Positions 1 through 9,689 are shown, counted from the stretch's first letter. The stretch: 55,158 nt of DNA from Kangiellaceae bacterium (GCA_019090895.1 JAHRVB010000197.1:1-55158); one strand, 5' to 3'. The notes: generated by a model not told the origin, from the letters alone. Program-made: numbers and translations.

Positions 1-74
1 CCCCTTCGTCTAGAGGCCTAGGACACCGCCCTTTCACGGCGGTAACAGGGGTTCGAACCCCCTAGGGGACGCCA
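1..74 (+). tRNA. tRNA-Glu (TTC), 5' end cut by window edge
   Basis: The sequence folds as a bacterial tRNA-Glu. The anticodon stem CCGCC/GGCGG encloses the loop CTTTCAC with anticodon TTC at 33-35. The T arm carries GTTCGAACC, and the acceptor strand ends in a genome-encoded CCA at 72-74. Compared with the usual gammaproteobacterial gene the first two bases lie outside the window. A strong intrinsic terminator follows 7 bases downstream, so this is the last gene of its transcript. Confidence 0.95.
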
Positions 75-80
75 TATTAA

Positions 81-107
81 AAAGCCCGATTTATCGGGCT
101 TTTTTTT
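81..107 (+). terminator. Rho-independent terminator of the tRNA transcript
   Basis: AAAGCCCGAT at 81-90 pairs with ATCGGGCTTT at 93-102 and runs into eight T residues. It directly follows the tRNA-Glu CCA end. Confidence 0.9.
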
Positions 108-170
108 GCCTAAATTTTATCGAAAGCTATGTTAAGATTGGATAAATCTAAACGGCAATTTCCTACTTAT

Positions 171-725
171 ATGACACATTTTGATATCCTACTTTCTAGA
201 AAATCCCATAACAAGCTCTGTGAGCCGGCGCCATCGCTCGAAGAGTTAAATGAACTCTTCAAAGTAGCGTTAAGAGCCCCTGATCATGCTCAATTGAAGC
301 CTTGGCGATATCTAGTTTATCAAGGTAGGTCTCTAATAGAACTTGGTGAGAAATTTGCTGCAGCAAGTCTATTCAAAGACTCTGAACTAAGTGCCGATAA
401 AATCGAAAAAATTAGCAAGAAACCCCAAAGGGCACCGGTGGTGGTCATATCTATAATTAAGATTAAAGATCATCGTAAAGTTCCTGAAATAGAACAAATA
501 CTATCAGCTGGTGCTGGTGTTCAAAACTTAATAATGGCTGCCCATTTTAAAGGGTACGGAGCTATCTGGCGAACCGGCGAATTAGCATTTAACCGAGTGT
601 TAATGGAGCAGTTAGGCTTGGCCAAAAATGAAAGGATTTCAGGGTTTATTTATTTGGGAACTGAAGAGGGAAGTAAGGCTAAGATTAGACATCCAGAGAT
701 TTCAGAATTCGTCCATTTCGTATGA
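171..725 (+). CDS. YdjA-like nitroreductase family protein
   Basis: This is a small FMN-dependent nitroreductase-fold oxidoreductase of the YdjA type. The N-terminus MTHFDILLSRKS followed by EPAP and RAPDHAQLKPWR matches the FMN-binding start of YdjA, with RxS and APDH..PWR as the key motifs. The C-terminal IYLGTEEG segment is also typical. About 184 residues is the normal family length. The frame is open upstream to an ATG at 129, but the family alignment starts exactly at 171. Neither start has a convincing Shine-Dalgarno sequence, so the start is uncertain. The physiological substrate of this family is not settled. The gene converges with asnS across a hairpin. Confidence 0.88.
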   Translation: MTHFDILLSRKSHNKLCEPAPSLEELNELFKVALRAPDHAQLKPWRYLVYQGRSLIELGEKFAAASLFKDSELSADKIEKISKKPQRAPVVVISIIKIKDHRKVPEIEQILSAGAGVQNLIMAAHFKGYGAIWRTGELAFNRVLMEQLGLAKNERISGFIYLGTEEGSKAKIRHPEISEFVHFV

Positions 726-770
726 AGAAGTGTAAAGCAGGGCTATCTAGTTAGGAAACCATCGCCTATA

Positions 771-806
771 GCTCACCTTTTCTCGAGAAAGAGCATAAAG
801 GTGAGC
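771..806. terminator. Hairpin between convergent nitroreductase gene and asnS
   Basis: GCTCACCTTT at 771-780 is perfectly complementary to AAAGGTGAGC at 797-806. The loop contains a second self-complementary core, TTTCTCGAGAAA. It lies between the stops of two convergent genes, so a bidirectional terminator is likely, although neither side has a long T tract. Confidence 0.55.
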
Positions 807-824
807 ATTGTGCGGATAGATTAC

Positions 825-2228
825 TTAGAAATCAGCGCTATTAGGAACTCTTGGGAAAGGAATAACGTCTCGTATGTTTTGCATACCCGTTGCATATAGC
901 ACGGCTCTTTCGAAGCCTAAACCAAAGCCAGAATGTGGGACTGTACCGAATTTTCTGAGGTCTCTGTACCACCAGTAGTCTTCTTTAGGTAAATCCATCT
1001 GATCAAGACGAGCATCAAATACATCCAGTCGTTCCTCACGTTGACTGCCGCCAACCAATTCTCCAATACCTGGTGCAAGTATATCCATTGCTGCGACGGT
1101 TTTTTCGTCGTCATTCATTCTCATATAAAAGGCCTTTATATCTTTTGGATAATTCATGAGAATAATTGGGCGACCCACTTTTTCTTCGGCTAGGTATCGT
1201 TCGTGTTCAGACTGTAAATCAGTTCCCCAACTCACAGGGAATTCGAATTTCTTACCACAGTTCTCTAATATCTTTACTGCTTCAGTGTATTCCATCCTTT
1301 CAAAGTCATTGTTAACAACACTTTCTAATCTTTGAATGACTGTTTTATCAACCCGTTGATTGAAAAAGGCAATATCGTCTCCGCGTTCGTCTAACACGGC
1401 TTTAAATATATACTGCATCATTTTTTCAGCGACATTCGCATTTTCGTGGAGGTCAGCAAATGCGATTTCGGGCTCTACCATCCAAAACTCAGCTAAATGA
1501 CGAGTTGTGTTTGAATTTTCTGCTCTGAACGTTGGACCGAACGTATATACTTTCGACATTGCTAAGCAATAGGCTTCCACATTGAGTTGGCCAGAAACAG
1601 TCAAGAATGATTCTTTTCCAAAAAAGTCCTGACTGTAATCTACTTGACCTTTTTCATTGAGTGGAAGGTTATTTTGGTCGAGAGTACTCACTCGAAACAT
1701 TTCACCAGCCCCTTCACAATCACTCGCAGTGATAATGGGAGTGTGTATCCAGTTAAACCCTTCCCCATGTAGGAATCGATGAGTAGCCTGCGCTAAACAG
1801 TTACGTACACGAGTGACAGCGCCTATAGCATTGGTTCTTGGTCGTAAATGGGCAACAGTTCTGAGGTATTCCATCGTGTGAGGTTTGGGCTGGATAGGGT
1901 AACTCGCAGGATCTTCTACTAAACCGAGAACATCGATGTTGACTGCTTGGATTTCAAAACTTTGGCCTTTGCCTTGCGATTCGACTAATTCACCAGTGAT
2001 TACCAATGAAGCGCCGGTTGTCGCCATTAATATTTCATCCGCATAATTATGTAATTCACCAGGAGCGATGATTTGAATCGGATTAAAGCAAGATCCATCA
2101 TGTAAGTTGATGAATGAGAATCCAGCTTTCGAATCTTTTCTGGTTCTAACCCAACCTTTTACAGTGACTTGACTACCTGCAGACGCTTTACCGTCAAGAA
2201 GTGCAGATATTGACCAATGCTTGCTCAT
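825..2228 (-). CDS. asnS: Asparaginyl-tRNA synthetase
   Basis: This class II aminoacyl-tRNA synthetase charges tRNA-Asn with asparagine in the cytoplasm. The 467-residue length is close to E. coli AsnS. An N-terminal OB-fold anticodon-binding domain (about residues 15-110, with [24 protein letters not shown]) precedes the catalytic domain. Motif 2 is visible as [25 protein letters not shown] sequence, and motif 3 as [14 protein letters not shown] near the C-terminus. The gene is monocistronic on the minus strand and divergent from the methionine sulfoxide reductase gene across 200 bases. Confidence 0.98.
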   Translation of the reverse strand: MSKHWSISALLDGKASAGSQVTVKGWVRTRKDSKAGFSFINLHDGSCFNPIQIIAPGELHNYADEILMATTGASLVITGELVESQGKGQSFEIQAVNIDVLGLVEDPASYPIQPKPHTMEYLRTVAHLRPRTNAIGAVTRVRNCLAQATHRFLHGEGFNWIHTPIITASDCEGAGEMFRVSTLDQNNLPLNEKGQVDYSQDFFGKESFLTVSGQLNVEAYCLAMSKVYTFGPTFRAENSNTTRHLAEFWMVEPEIAFADLHENANVAEKMMQYIFKAVLDERGDDIAFFNQRVDKTVIQRLESVVNNDFERMEYTEAVKILENCGKKFEFPVSWGTDLQSEHERYLAEEKVGRPIILMNYPKDIKAFYMRMNDDEKTVAAMDILAPGIGELVGGSQREERLDVFDARLDQMDLPKEDYWWYRDLRKFGTVPHSGFGLGFERAVLYATGMQNIRDVIPFPRVPNSADF

Positions 2229-2428
2229 TTTTTACCCCAAATATATTGTTTTTAAAAAATTGAACAAGATTTTAACTCTGAATTGAGTCGATCACCAGAC
2301 TATTTAACGAGAGAGTAGATTTTTATCAAATAACCCGCTTTAAGAACTATATGGTTGTTGTAAATTGATTCGATTAAGGCATTATTGAACGTATATCCTA
2401 CTGATTTAAATTCAAACAAATATCGAAC

Positions 2429-2908
2429 ATGAGCAAACTGAACGAACAATATAATCTGCTTTTTAAACAGCTGGCTACATTATTAGACGGTGAAACTAAT
2501 ATGGTCACTAATATGGCACAATTCTCAGCCTTGATATTTAATAATATTGAAGATCTAAACTGGGCAGGGTTTTATTTGGTTGGATCAGGTAACTCACTAC
2601 AGCTAGGACCTTTTCAAGGACAAGTGGCGTGCACAAAAATCCCAATAGGCCATGGAGTATGCGGTCTAGCCGCTAAAAAGCGAGAAACAGTTACGGTAGC
2701 AGATATAGACCAATTCGAGGGCCACATTGCCTGTGACTCTCGTTCTCGGTCGGAAATCGTTTGCCCCGTGATTGCCGAAGATCAACTTATAGCGGTATTG
2801 GATATTGACAGTCCTTTGTTTAATCGATTCTCTCAACAAGATATTAAGGGAATCGAGAATTTAGTCGAAATTTTAGTCAACAAAACACGCTGGTCATTAT
2901 CCTACTGA
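2429..2908 (+). CDS. msrC: Free methionine-(R)-sulfoxide reductase, GAF domain (YebR/MsrC-like)
   Basis: This GAF-domain enzyme reduces free L-methionine-(R)-sulfoxide in the cytoplasm. The three family cysteines are present at residues 68, 78 and 102 (QVACTKIP, GHGVCGLA, HIACDSRSRSEIV). Their spacing of 10 and 24 residues is the same as in E. coli fRMsr (Cys84, 94 and 118). An extra Cys112 lies in the SEIVCP segment. The protein is 159 residues, full length for the family. It starts at an ATG with only a weak ribosome binding site. No operon partner is seen, and the stop converges with the tryptophan dioxygenase gene after a 33-base gap. Confidence 0.93.
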   Translation: MSKLNEQYNLLFKQLATLLDGETNMVTNMAQFSALIFNNIEDLNWAGFYLVGSGNSLQLGPFQGQVACTKIPIGHGVCGLAAKKRETVTVADIDQFEGHIACDSRSRSEIVCPVIAEDQLIAVLDIDSPLFNRFSQQDIKGIENLVEILVNKTRWSLSY

Positions 2909-2941
2909 GTATTGGTCGTTATTTAAGGGGGTTTCGATAAT

Positions 2942-4039
2942 CTACACACTAAATCCCATATCGCGTTCTAACTCTTCCGGCAACTGAGGTAGTTCCGAAC
3001 GAGGTATTAAATAGGTCGACAGGTTAAAAAGCTCCCTAAAAAAACGATTGTTTTGTGTCGTCTTACTTAAGTAATCGTGACCCGAAGATCCTCCAGTACC
3101 AATTTTTGCACCGATCATACGGTGAACCATAACAGTATGACGATGACGCCATTGAGTGAATAATTCATCGACTTCGGTTAGTTTCTTAAGTATATGATAG
3201 GGTTGTTGAAAAGCTGGTTCATCACGATAAAGATTTATAAATATGGCACCCAGAATTGACTTTCGACTCATTCTTAATTTCCCCTCTGACTGCAATTTAT
3301 CGTAAACTTTCTGTTCGAAAAGAGCATCAAAACCCGCTCGGGTATTCTTAAGATCATTAATTTGAAACTCTCTTTCATCTTCGCTAAGATAATCGACATG
3401 TTTGACGATCTCGAGATCTCTAGTAACCATTTGATCGAGAGCTGATTGATATGCTTGAACAAACGAAAAGTTCTTGCGTTCCAAAAATGGCATCCTTTCA
3501 AGCCATGATTCTATTAGATTGAACAAATTAGGTTGCTCTTCTAAGTTTAGCAAATACTTTCGGTCCTTATCATTAAGGCGGTTATAGAATGATTTTTTAT
3601 CAAAATTGATTCTGTATTTCATTGTTAGCCCGAGTAATATTTCAATTTCTTTAAATTGAATGCTCTGGAATCCACTAGCCGGTATTAAATAATCTCTGAA
3701 GTCCAAAAAATCAAGTGGTGTCATTGTCTCTAGAATCGTTATTTGGTCGTTGAGAACTTTCTGTATTTTTATAATACGATCGAGTCTTTGAATAATCTTC
3801 CCATGATATTTCTCGTCAACGGAGTCTTCATTAAATATATCTATAATCGATCGTAATTCATGCAAAATTTGCTTGAACCAAAGTTCATAAGCTTGGTGAA
3901 CGATGATAAAAAGCATTTCGTCATGTGCTTCTTCTTCTTGATACTGACCACTAACTGGATTTTGAGCATCCAAAAAACGTGTAAGGTCCAAGTATTCGCT
4001 ATAGTAACAGGGAGTGGTGTTTTTTTGCATTGCACACAT
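2942..4039 (-). CDS. kynA: Tryptophan 2,3-dioxygenase
   Basis: This heme enzyme oxidises L-tryptophan to N-formylkynurenine, the first step of the kynurenine pathway. The N-terminal HDEMLFIIVHQAYELWFKQIL segment and the C-terminal MVHRMIGAKIGTGGSSG segment are diagnostic. The His of MVHRMIG is the expected heme ligand, and the GTGGSSG loop contacts the substrate amino group. The frame is open to a TTG at 4084. The ATG at 4039 (MCAMQKN) has AAGAG about 10 bases upstream and gives a family-typical 365 residues. The ATG at 4030 is also possible. No other kynurenine pathway gene is next to it. Confidence 0.95.
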   Translation of the reverse strand: MCAMQKNTTPCYYSEYLDLTRFLDAQNPVSGQYQEEEAHDEMLFIIVHQAYELWFKQILHELRSIIDIFNEDSVDEKYHGKIIQRLDRIIKIQKVLNDQITILETMTPLDFLDFRDYLIPASGFQSIQFKEIEILLGLTMKYRINFDKKSFYNRLNDKDRKYLLNLEEQPNLFNLIESWLERMPFLERKNFSFVQAYQSALDQMVTRDLEIVKHVDYLSEDEREFQINDLKNTRAGFDALFEQKVYDKLQSEGKLRMSRKSILGAIFINLYRDEPAFQQPYHILKKLTEVDELFTQWRHRHTVMVHRMIGAKIGTGGSSGHDYLSKTTQNNRFFRELFNLSTYLIPRSELPQLPEELERDMGFSV

Positions 4040-4268
4040 AAAGAGGAGGCTCTTATTAAATAAATGTTTAATTCGTAAAAACAATATCTTAGCAGTTCTT
4101 GTCGTGAGTGCAAATTAGTTACTAAATTTGAATCAGAGCTCATTTTTTTGGATGATTTGAAAAAAAATTTTGCGTACAATACGTAGATTGAACTAATCTA
4201 AAGGAAGCCTATAAAAATAAGGGGTTAAGAATCCCGAACAATGGCATTTTTTAGCAAAAGGAAACCTA

Positions 4269-5276
4269 ATGTACGAGTCTTATTACAAACTATCTGGAAA
4301 GCCATTCCAATTAGCACCAGATCCTTTTTTCTTTTTTGGAAGTAGTACCCATAAGAGAGCACTTGCCTATCTGAAATATGGCCTCTCTCAAGGAGAAGGC
4401 TTTATCGTTGTAACCGGTGACGTTGGAACTGGTAAGAGCACCTTGGTACGCACACTTTTTCATACTTTGGAGTCAAAAGACGATGTAGTTGCTGCTGAGT
4501 TAATTAATACGCAACTAGATTCGACTGATATTCTTAGAATGGTTGCCGCAGCTTTTGGTTTGGCTCACAAAGACAACAAAAAGTCTTCCCTTCTAAAGAA
4601 CTTGGAAAATTTCTTTGTCGCTAGAAGTAAAGATGGAAAGCGTTGTATGTTAGTGGTTGATGAAGCACAAAATCTCCCTTTTGAAACTATTGAAGAGCTG
4701 CGGATGCTATCTAACATGGTTCATGATGGAAAGACTCTACTGCAGATATTTTTACTCGGACAATCTGAATTTAGAGAGAATTTGAGAGCCCCCGTACTAG
4801 AACAAGTACGTCAACGAGTCACCGCCTCTTATCATTTAGCTCATCTGGATGGTGAAGAAACTCAGTCTTATATCGAACATAGACTTTCGAAGGTCGAATG
4901 GGATAACAACCCTTCATTTACCGCTGAAGCATTCCAGTTAATCTACGATTTTAGTGAGGGTGTACCACGAATAATTAACACGACTTGTGATCGTTTATTA
5001 CTTTACGGATTTCTTGAGGAGAAAACAAAAATTGATGGCGAAATCGTCAAATTAGTAACAGAAGAAATCATTGCCGAGAATGGTGCGGGGAAAGACTCAA
5101 CAACGAGTGATACTTGCCTAAAAGTAGAATCAGTTCTTCCTGGTGACGCGACGCCAATGGATGTACGAGTACATCAGTTAGAGCGAGAAATGGAAGATCT
5201 AAAGAAGCGATTCCGTAAAGAAAGGGACTTTATGCGGAAGATTGTCGCTATATCTCTTAATTTTGAAGAGGACTAG
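4269..5276 (+). CDS. ExeA/MshM-like AAA ATPase, exosortase (PEP-CTERM)-locus type
   Basis: This is an AAA+ ATPase of the ExeA/GspA type. Walker A is GDVGTGKST at residues 50-58 and Walker B is MLVVDEAQ with D131-E132. The N-terminal MYESYYKLSGKPFQLAPDPFFF opening is typical of the secretion-ATPase subfamily encoded in PEP-CTERM/exosortase loci (TIGR03015, from memory). The C-terminal 40 residues (RVHQLEREMEDLKKRFRKER) form a short coiled coil in place of the peptidoglycan-binding domain of classical ExeA. AAAAGG precedes the ATG. It sits alone here, about 14 kb from the exopolysaccharide operon and separated from it by TCA genes. ATPase identity is firm; the role in export is inferred. Confidence 0.85.
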   Translation: MYESYYKLSGKPFQLAPDPFFFFGSSTHKRALAYLKYGLSQGEGFIVVTGDVGTGKSTLVRTLFHTLESKDDVVAAELINTQLDSTDILRMVAAAFGLAHKDNKKSSLLKNLENFFVARSKDGKRCMLVVDEAQNLPFETIEELRMLSNMVHDGKTLLQIFLLGQSEFRENLRAPVLEQVRQRVTASYHLAHLDGEETQSYIEHRLSKVEWDNNPSFTAEAFQLIYDFSEGVPRIINTTCDRLLLYGFLEEKTKIDGEIVKLVTEEIIAENGAGKDSTTSDTCLKVESVLPGDATPMDVRVHQLEREMEDLKKRFRKERDFMRKIVAISLNFEED

Positions 5277-5319
5277 TAAGTAAAAACTTCCAGAATAGTT
5301 AGTTTATAAATCGTTAATA

Positions 5320-5356
5320 AAATAAAAAAGGGCGCAAAAAGCGCCCTTTTTTATTT
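5320..5356. terminator. Bidirectional terminator shared by the ATPase gene and gltA
   Basis: AAATAAAAAAGGGCGC at 5320-5335 pairs with GCGCCCTTTTTTATTT at 5341-5356 around an AAAAA loop. A T tract follows the GC stem on both strands, so it can stop transcripts arriving from the ATPase gene and from gltA. Confidence 0.92.
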
Positions 5357-5366
5357 GTTTCACCGT

Positions 5367-6656
5367 CTAACGTTTATCAATAGTTGTGACATCTCTTTCA
5401 GATTCACCAGTATACAACTGTCGAGGTCTACCAATTTTTTGAGTTGGTTCCGCAATCATTTCATTCCAATGTGATACCCAGCCTACCGTTCGTGCGAGGG
5501 CAAAAATAACCGTAAACATATTCATGGGAATACCAATCGCATTCAGAATGATGCCAGAATAAAAATCGACATTAGGATAAAGTTTTCTTTCCACAAAGTA
5601 AGGGTCTTCGAGCGCAATTCTTTCGAGTTCCATCGCTACTTTTAGAATAGGACTATTAGCTTTTCCTGTTGCTTTTAATACTTCGTGTGCACTCTCTCGC
5701 ATTACTTTCGCTCGAGGATCAAAGTTCTTATAGACACGGTGGCCAAATCCCATGAGACGGAAAGGGTCATCTTTGTCTTTTGCCCGTTTAATAAATTCTG
5801 GAATACGACTAACATCTCCGATCTCATGCAGCATTCGTAAGCAAGCTTCGTTTGCTCCGCCATGAGCTGGTCCCCAAAGCGACGCGATTCCAGACGAAAT
5901 ACATGCAAAAGGATTAGCACCTGAAGAGCCGGCTAATCTAACAGTAGAGGTAGAACAGTTCTGCTCGTGATCTGCGTGTAAAGTAAAGATCTTGTCCATC
6001 GCTTTTACTAAAACGGGATCAGGTTTATCGTCGTGTGAAGGCATGGAAAACATCTGATTTAGGAAGTTTTCTGCGTAACTCATTTCATTTCTAGGATAAA
6101 CGAATGGCTTACCGATGGTATATCGGTAACACATTGCGGCAATAGTCGGAACTTTAGCGAGTAAACGGAATGCACTTTTTGTTCGATGTGATTCGTTATT
6201 AATATCAAGAGAATCATGATAGAAAGCAGACAGAGCACCGACAACTCCTACCATAATAGCCATCGGGTGAGCGTCTCTTCTAAAACCATTGAAAAAATGA
6301 GTTAATTGCTCATTGAGCATCGTATGATTGTTAATTCTATCAACAAAAAGCTGTTTTTCATCAGCTGTTGGTAACTCTCCATTTAATAACAAGTAGCACA
6401 CTTCCATGAAGTCGCAATCTTCAGCTAATTGATCAATTGGGTATCCTCTATAGAGCAAAACTCCCTTAGAACCATCAATGAACGTTATTTTAGACTCGCA
6501 GGATGCAGTAGACATGAAACCTGGGTCATAGGTGAAAACACCATTTTTTACCAAGCTAGCAACATTGATAACGTCGTTACCCAAACTTGGAGTATACATC
6601 TCCAAATCGAGAGTCTCTCCTGTCGGTAACGTTAATTTGGCGGTCTTGTCCGTCAT
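5367..6656 (-). CDS. gltA: Citrate synthase (type II)
   Basis: It condenses oxaloacetate with acetyl-CoA to citrate at the entry of the TCA cycle. The 429-residue length is typical of the hexameric, NADH-sensitive gammaproteobacterial type. Active-site segments are visible: [45 protein letters not shown] and the NVDFYSG loop with the catalytic Asp. AGGAG precedes the ATG on the minus strand. It is transcribed divergently from sdhCDAB across a 544-base regulatory region, the common gammaproteobacterial arrangement. Confidence 0.98.
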   Translation of the reverse strand: MTDKTAKLTLPTGETLDLEMYTPSLGNDVINVASLVKNGVFTYDPGFMSTASCESKITFIDGSKGVLLYRGYPIDQLAEDCDFMEVCYLLLNGELPTADEKQLFVDRINNHTMLNEQLTHFFNGFRRDAHPMAIMVGVVGALSAFYHDSLDINNESHRTKSAFRLLAKVPTIAAMCYRYTIGKPFVYPRNEMSYAENFLNQMFSMPSHDDKPDPVLVKAMDKIFTLHADHEQNCSTSTVRLAGSSGANPFACISSGIASLWGPAHGGANEACLRMLHEIGDVSRIPEFIKRAKDKDDPFRLMGFGHRVYKNFDPRAKVMRESAHEVLKATGKANSPILKVAMELERIALEDPYFVERKLYPNVDFYSGIILNAIGIPMNMFTVIFALARTVGWVSHWNEMIAEPTQKIGRPRQLYTGESERDVTTIDKR

Positions 6657-6860
6657 TTTGACTAACTCCTAAAATAAGAATTTTTTTGATAGTTTAGTCG
6701 ACTGTAATCGACCACATTTGAACCGTGGCCAGAGCTTTTAAACTGTCATCTAATAGGTAAAGTTGAGATGCTTACTTGAACAACTTCGCTCTCTATTCAC
6801 GAAGTCCGCATCACAAATCACTTGGAATCGAAATATGCTAAATGGGGGCATTATTATCTT

Positions 6861-6876
6861 TCAATCAGTTGATTGA
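6861..6876. promoter_or_regulatory. Palindrome, operator candidate
   Basis: TCAATCA at 6861-6867 and TGATTGA at 6870-6876 form a perfect inverted repeat with a 2-base centre. It lies about 60 bases downstream of the leftward gltA promoter candidate, so a bound protein could block or modulate gltA. The regulator is unknown. Confidence 0.4.
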
Positions 6877-6932
6877 TTACTCTTTTATCCCACTCATTGC
6901 GCGCTACTATAAGAGCTATAAATATTTTGTCA

Positions 6933-6961
6933 ATTATAATAAATTGATTTTTTACTCTAAA
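6933..6961 (-). promoter_or_regulatory. Candidate gltA promoter
   Basis: Read on the minus strand, TTTAGA (6961-6956), a 17-base spacer and TATAAT (6938-6933) form a sigma70-like promoter. The -10 is perfect and the -35 matches 4 of 6. It would leave a leader of about 270 bases before the gltA ATG. Confidence 0.5.
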
Positions 6962-6971
6962 TGACTATAAA

Positions 6972-7001
6972 TTGAACAATCTTGTTCACTATAAGTATAA
7001 T
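6972..7001 (+). promoter_or_regulatory. Candidate sdhCDAB promoter with embedded operator
   Basis: TTGAAC at 6972-6977, an 18-base spacer and a perfect TATAAT at 6996-7001 give a strong sigma70-like promoter reading into sdhC. The perfect palindrome TGAACAA-TC-TTGTTCA at 6973-6988 overlaps the -35 box and the spacer, as expected for a repressor operator. Confidence 0.65.
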
Positions 7002-7200
7002 TAAAGAATACATTTGTATTCAGTATATTAGGCTTATATAATTGCGCCAGCTTTGTACTGTCGAGATTGAGTCATCTGATGTCGACTTATAAAGATTAAA
7101 TCTATAAGTGACTAAAAAAGCTTAGCAGAAATATTATTTTTTGCCTAAAATTAAAGCACATACAGTCTCCAATTCACAAACGTCGAGAAGAACAGATATC

Positions 7201-7584
7201 GTGAAAACAAATAGACCTGGAAATGTAACTCTTTCCACAATGGCGGCCTTTAAATGGCCAATTACTGCAATTTCCTCCATTCTACATCGCGTAACGGGCG
7301 TATTGCTGTTTCTTGCAGTCCCCTTTTGCTTGTGGACTTTGGAACGATCACTTAACTCGGAAGCGGGGTTTCTACAAGTTAAATCGATGCTTAGTGGTGA
7401 TTGCGCTAAATTTATCACTTGGTTTATTCTTTCAAGTTTGACCTACCATATTATTGCTGGCTGCAAGCATCTACTAATGGATGTAGGTATTGGCGAGTCG
7501 TTAGAGAGCGGTGTGTTAGCTTCTAAATTGGTAATAATTTTAGGCATATTAGCTGCTGTCGGGCTAGGAGTTTGGATATGGTAA
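7201..7584 (+). CDS. sdhC: Succinate dehydrogenase cytochrome b556 subunit
   Basis: This membrane anchor subunit of complex II helps bind heme b and ubiquinone. The RPGNVTL...FKWPITAISSILHRVTGVLLF opening aligns with E. coli SdhC, including the SILHR segment with the Ser and Arg of the quinone site. Three transmembrane helices are visible, and YHIIAGCKHLLMD carries the heme-ligand region. The GTG at 7201 is chosen because the family N-terminus begins here and GAGAAG lies 10 bases upstream. A TTG at 7141 would add 20 unconserved residues. It overlaps sdhD by 7 bases. Confidence 0.95.
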   Translation: MKTNRPGNVTLSTMAAFKWPITAISSILHRVTGVLLFLAVPFCLWTLERSLNSEAGFLQVKSMLSGDCAKFITWFILSSLTYHIIAGCKHLLMDVGIGESLESGVLASKLVIILGILAAVGLGVWIW

Positions 7585-7925
7585 AGTCGGTGACCAGCGT
7601 GGGCCGTAGTGGCTTGCATGATTGGATGATCCAACGAGTGAGTGCTGTGATATTAGCGGCATACTCAATATATATAGGCGTATTTGTACTCTCAACGCCA
7701 GATTTACACTTTTCTGTGTGGCAGGGATTGTTTGCTCAGACGGAAATTAAAATATTCTCTTTCCTTGCTATCTTAAGCCTCTGTTTTCACGCTTGGATTG
7801 GTCTATGGATCATTTCAACGGACTATTTGAATATCCTTGCCTTACGATTGGTATTTCAAGTGGTCGTAATAATATTGTGTTTAGCGTTTCTCCTTTGGGG
7901 CGCCCAAATTTTGTGGGGTTTTTAA
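7578..7925 (+). CDS. sdhD: Succinate dehydrogenase hydrophobic anchor subunit
   Basis: This is the second membrane anchor of succinate dehydrogenase. MVKSVTSVGRSGLHDWMIQRVSAVIL and SLCFHAWIGLWIISTDYL align with E. coli SdhD, with the heme-ligand His in FHAWIG and the DY of the quinone site. At 115 residues it has the same length as E. coli SdhD, with three transmembrane helices. The ATG at 7578 has AGGAG at 7566-7570 and overlaps the sdhC stop, so translation is probably coupled. sdhA begins on the very next base after the stop. Confidence 0.95.
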   Translation: MVKSVTSVGRSGLHDWMIQRVSAVILAAYSIYIGVFVLSTPDLHFSVWQGLFAQTEIKIFSFLAILSLCFHAWIGLWIISTDYLNILALRLVFQVVVIILCLAFLLWGAQILWGF

Positions 7926-9689
7926 ATGTCCATTCCAGTACTCTCATTTGACGCTGTAATCGTTGGAGGAGGTGGAGCAGGAATGCGTGCTTCTCTTCAA
8001 TTGGCTAAATCTGGACAAAAAGTCGCACTTATTTCTAAGGTGTTCCCAACACGATCACATACAGTATCAGCCCAAGGCGGTATCACTGTAGCTCTCGGAA
8101 ATACCCACGAAGACGATTGGCGCTGGCATATGTACGACACAGTAAAAGGATCGGATTATATTGGTGACCAAGATGCGATTGAGTATATGTGTCAAGAAGG
8201 TCCAGCAGCGGTTATCGAACTCGACCATATGGGATTACCTTTTTCGAGACTCGATAATGGCAAGATCTACCAAAGGCCTTTTGGCGGTCAATCACTTAAT
8301 TTCGGTGGTGAGCAAGCTGCAAGAACTGCAGCGGCGGCTGACCGTACAGGTCACGCACTATTACATACGCTTTATCAGCAAAATCTAGCCGCTAAAACTA
8401 ACTTTTTTAACGAGTGGTACGCCATTGATTTAGTGATGAACGATGATGGGCAATGTTGTGGTGTTATCGCAATGTCGATCGAAACAGGGGAGCTCGTACA
8501 GTTCGAATCTCGAGCAACAGTTTTTGCGACTGGCGGGGCAGGAAGAATTTATCAATCGACCACTAATGCTCTCATCAATACCGGCGACGGTGTTGGAATG
8601 GCACTTAGGGCTGGAATTCCAGTACAAGATATCGAAATGTGGCAATTTCATCCCACTGGAATTGCTGGAGCGGGCGTTTTGGTCACTGAAGGGTGTCGTG
8701 GCGAAGGTGGTTATTTAATTAATAAAGACGGCGAACGTTTCATGGAGCGTTATGCGCCTAACGCAAAAGATCTAGCCAGTCGCGATGTTGTGGCTCGCTC
8801 AATGACTAAAGAAATCATAGAAGGGCGCGGTTGCGGTCCAAATGGTGATCATGTCATGTTAAAACTTGATCACCTTGGGGCTGATACGTTGAATAAGCGT
8901 CTTCCGGGGGTGTGTGAATTATCGAAAACATTTGCTCATGTTGATCCTGCTGACGCACCGATTCCGGTTGTTCCTACTTGTCATTACATGATGGGAGGTC
9001 TTCCCACTAATAAATTCGGGCAAGTTATAGGGAAAACCGCGGGAGAGGAAGAATATATTGTTGACGGGCTATATGCCGTTGGCGAAGTTGCATGTGTTTC
9101 TGTGCACGGTGCCAATCGTTTAGGTGGTAACTCTCTATTAGATTTAGTTGTTTTCGGAAGAGCTGCTGGACTTCATTTGGAAGAGTCCCTCGCTAACGGT
9201 TTGCCGCAAAACGAAATAACTCAAGCAAATTTAGATCGATCACTTGCTCGAGTTAATCGCTGGGAAGATTCTGAAAATGGCGATGACCCTTTCGAAATCA
9301 AAGCTCAGATGCAACAGATCATGCAGAATAATTTCGGTGTATTTAGAACCGGTGAGTTAATGGAAAAAGGGATTCTTGAACTTGAAACAGTTGCAGAGAA
9401 GCTCAAGAGTGCTGCGTTGCTCGATAAATCTAAGGCATTTAATACCATGCGTATCGAATGTCTGGAACTTGATAATTTAATGGCGATAGCAAGAGCGACT
9501 GCAAAGGCTGCTAATTTCCGGGAAGAAAGCCGGGGAGCGCATAGCCGCGAAGATTTTACTGAGCGTGATGATGAAAATTGGTTAACTCATAGCTTATATT
9601 ATCCTGGTACTCATGAAATGGATAAACGAGAAGTGAATATGTCACCTTTAACTGTTGAGGCTTTCCCACCGAAAGCAAGAACCTATTAG
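7926..9689 (+). CDS. sdhA: Succinate dehydrogenase flavoprotein subunit
   Basis: This is the catalytic subunit that oxidises succinate to fumarate with covalently bound FAD. The dinucleotide-binding [17 protein letters not shown] begins near residue 11, and the [10 protein letters not shown] segment carries the His that binds FAD covalently. [21 protein letters not shown] and the Arg-containing [15 protein letters not shown] region are the conserved substrate and FAD segments. At 587 residues it matches E. coli SdhA (588). It starts immediately after the sdhD stop. Confidence 0.98.
   Translation: MSIPVLSFDAVIVGGGGAGMRASLQLAKSGQKVALISKVFPTRSHTVSAQGGITVALGNTHEDDWRWHMYDTVKGSDYIGDQDAIEYMCQEGPAAVIELDHMGLPFSRLDNGKIYQRPFGGQSLNFGGEQAARTAAAADRTGHALLHTLYQQNLAAKTNFFNEWYAIDLVMNDDGQCCGVIAMSIETGELVQFESRATVFATGGAGRIYQSTTNALINTGDGVGMALRAGIPVQDIEMWQFHPTGIAGAGVLVTEGCRGEGGYLINKDGERFMERYAPNAKDLASRDVVARSMTKEIIEGRGCGPNGDHVMLKLDHLGADTLNKRLPGVCELSKTFAHVDPADAPIPVVPTCHYMMGGLPTNKFGQVIGKTAGEEEYIVDGLYAVGEVACVSVHGANRLGGNSLLDLVVFGRAAGLHLEESLANGLPQNEITQANLDRSLARVNRWEDSENGDDPFEIKAQMQQIMQNNFGVFRTGELMEKGILELETVAEKLKSAALLDKSKAFNTMRIECLELDNLMAIARATAKAANFREESRGAHSREDFTERDDENWLTHSLYYPGTHEMDKREVNMSPLTVEAFPPKARTY

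Larger units (their letters stand above)
6657..7200. promoter_or_regulatory. Divergent gltA/sdhC regulatory region
   Basis: This gene-free, strongly AT-rich spacer separates gltA (leftward) from sdhC (rightward). It contains a good rightward promoter with an embedded palindrome near 6972-7001, a leftward promoter candidate near 6933-6961 and a second palindrome at 6861-6876. The frame of sdhC stays open to a TTG at 7141, but the sdhC family N-terminus begins at 7201. No other coding sequence is seen. Confidence 0.8.

Noticed and set aside
7141..7200. N-terminal extension of SdhC from a TTG codon
   Set aside because: The SdhC family begins at the GTG at 7201, which has a suitable GAGAAG. The extra 20 residues are not conserved.
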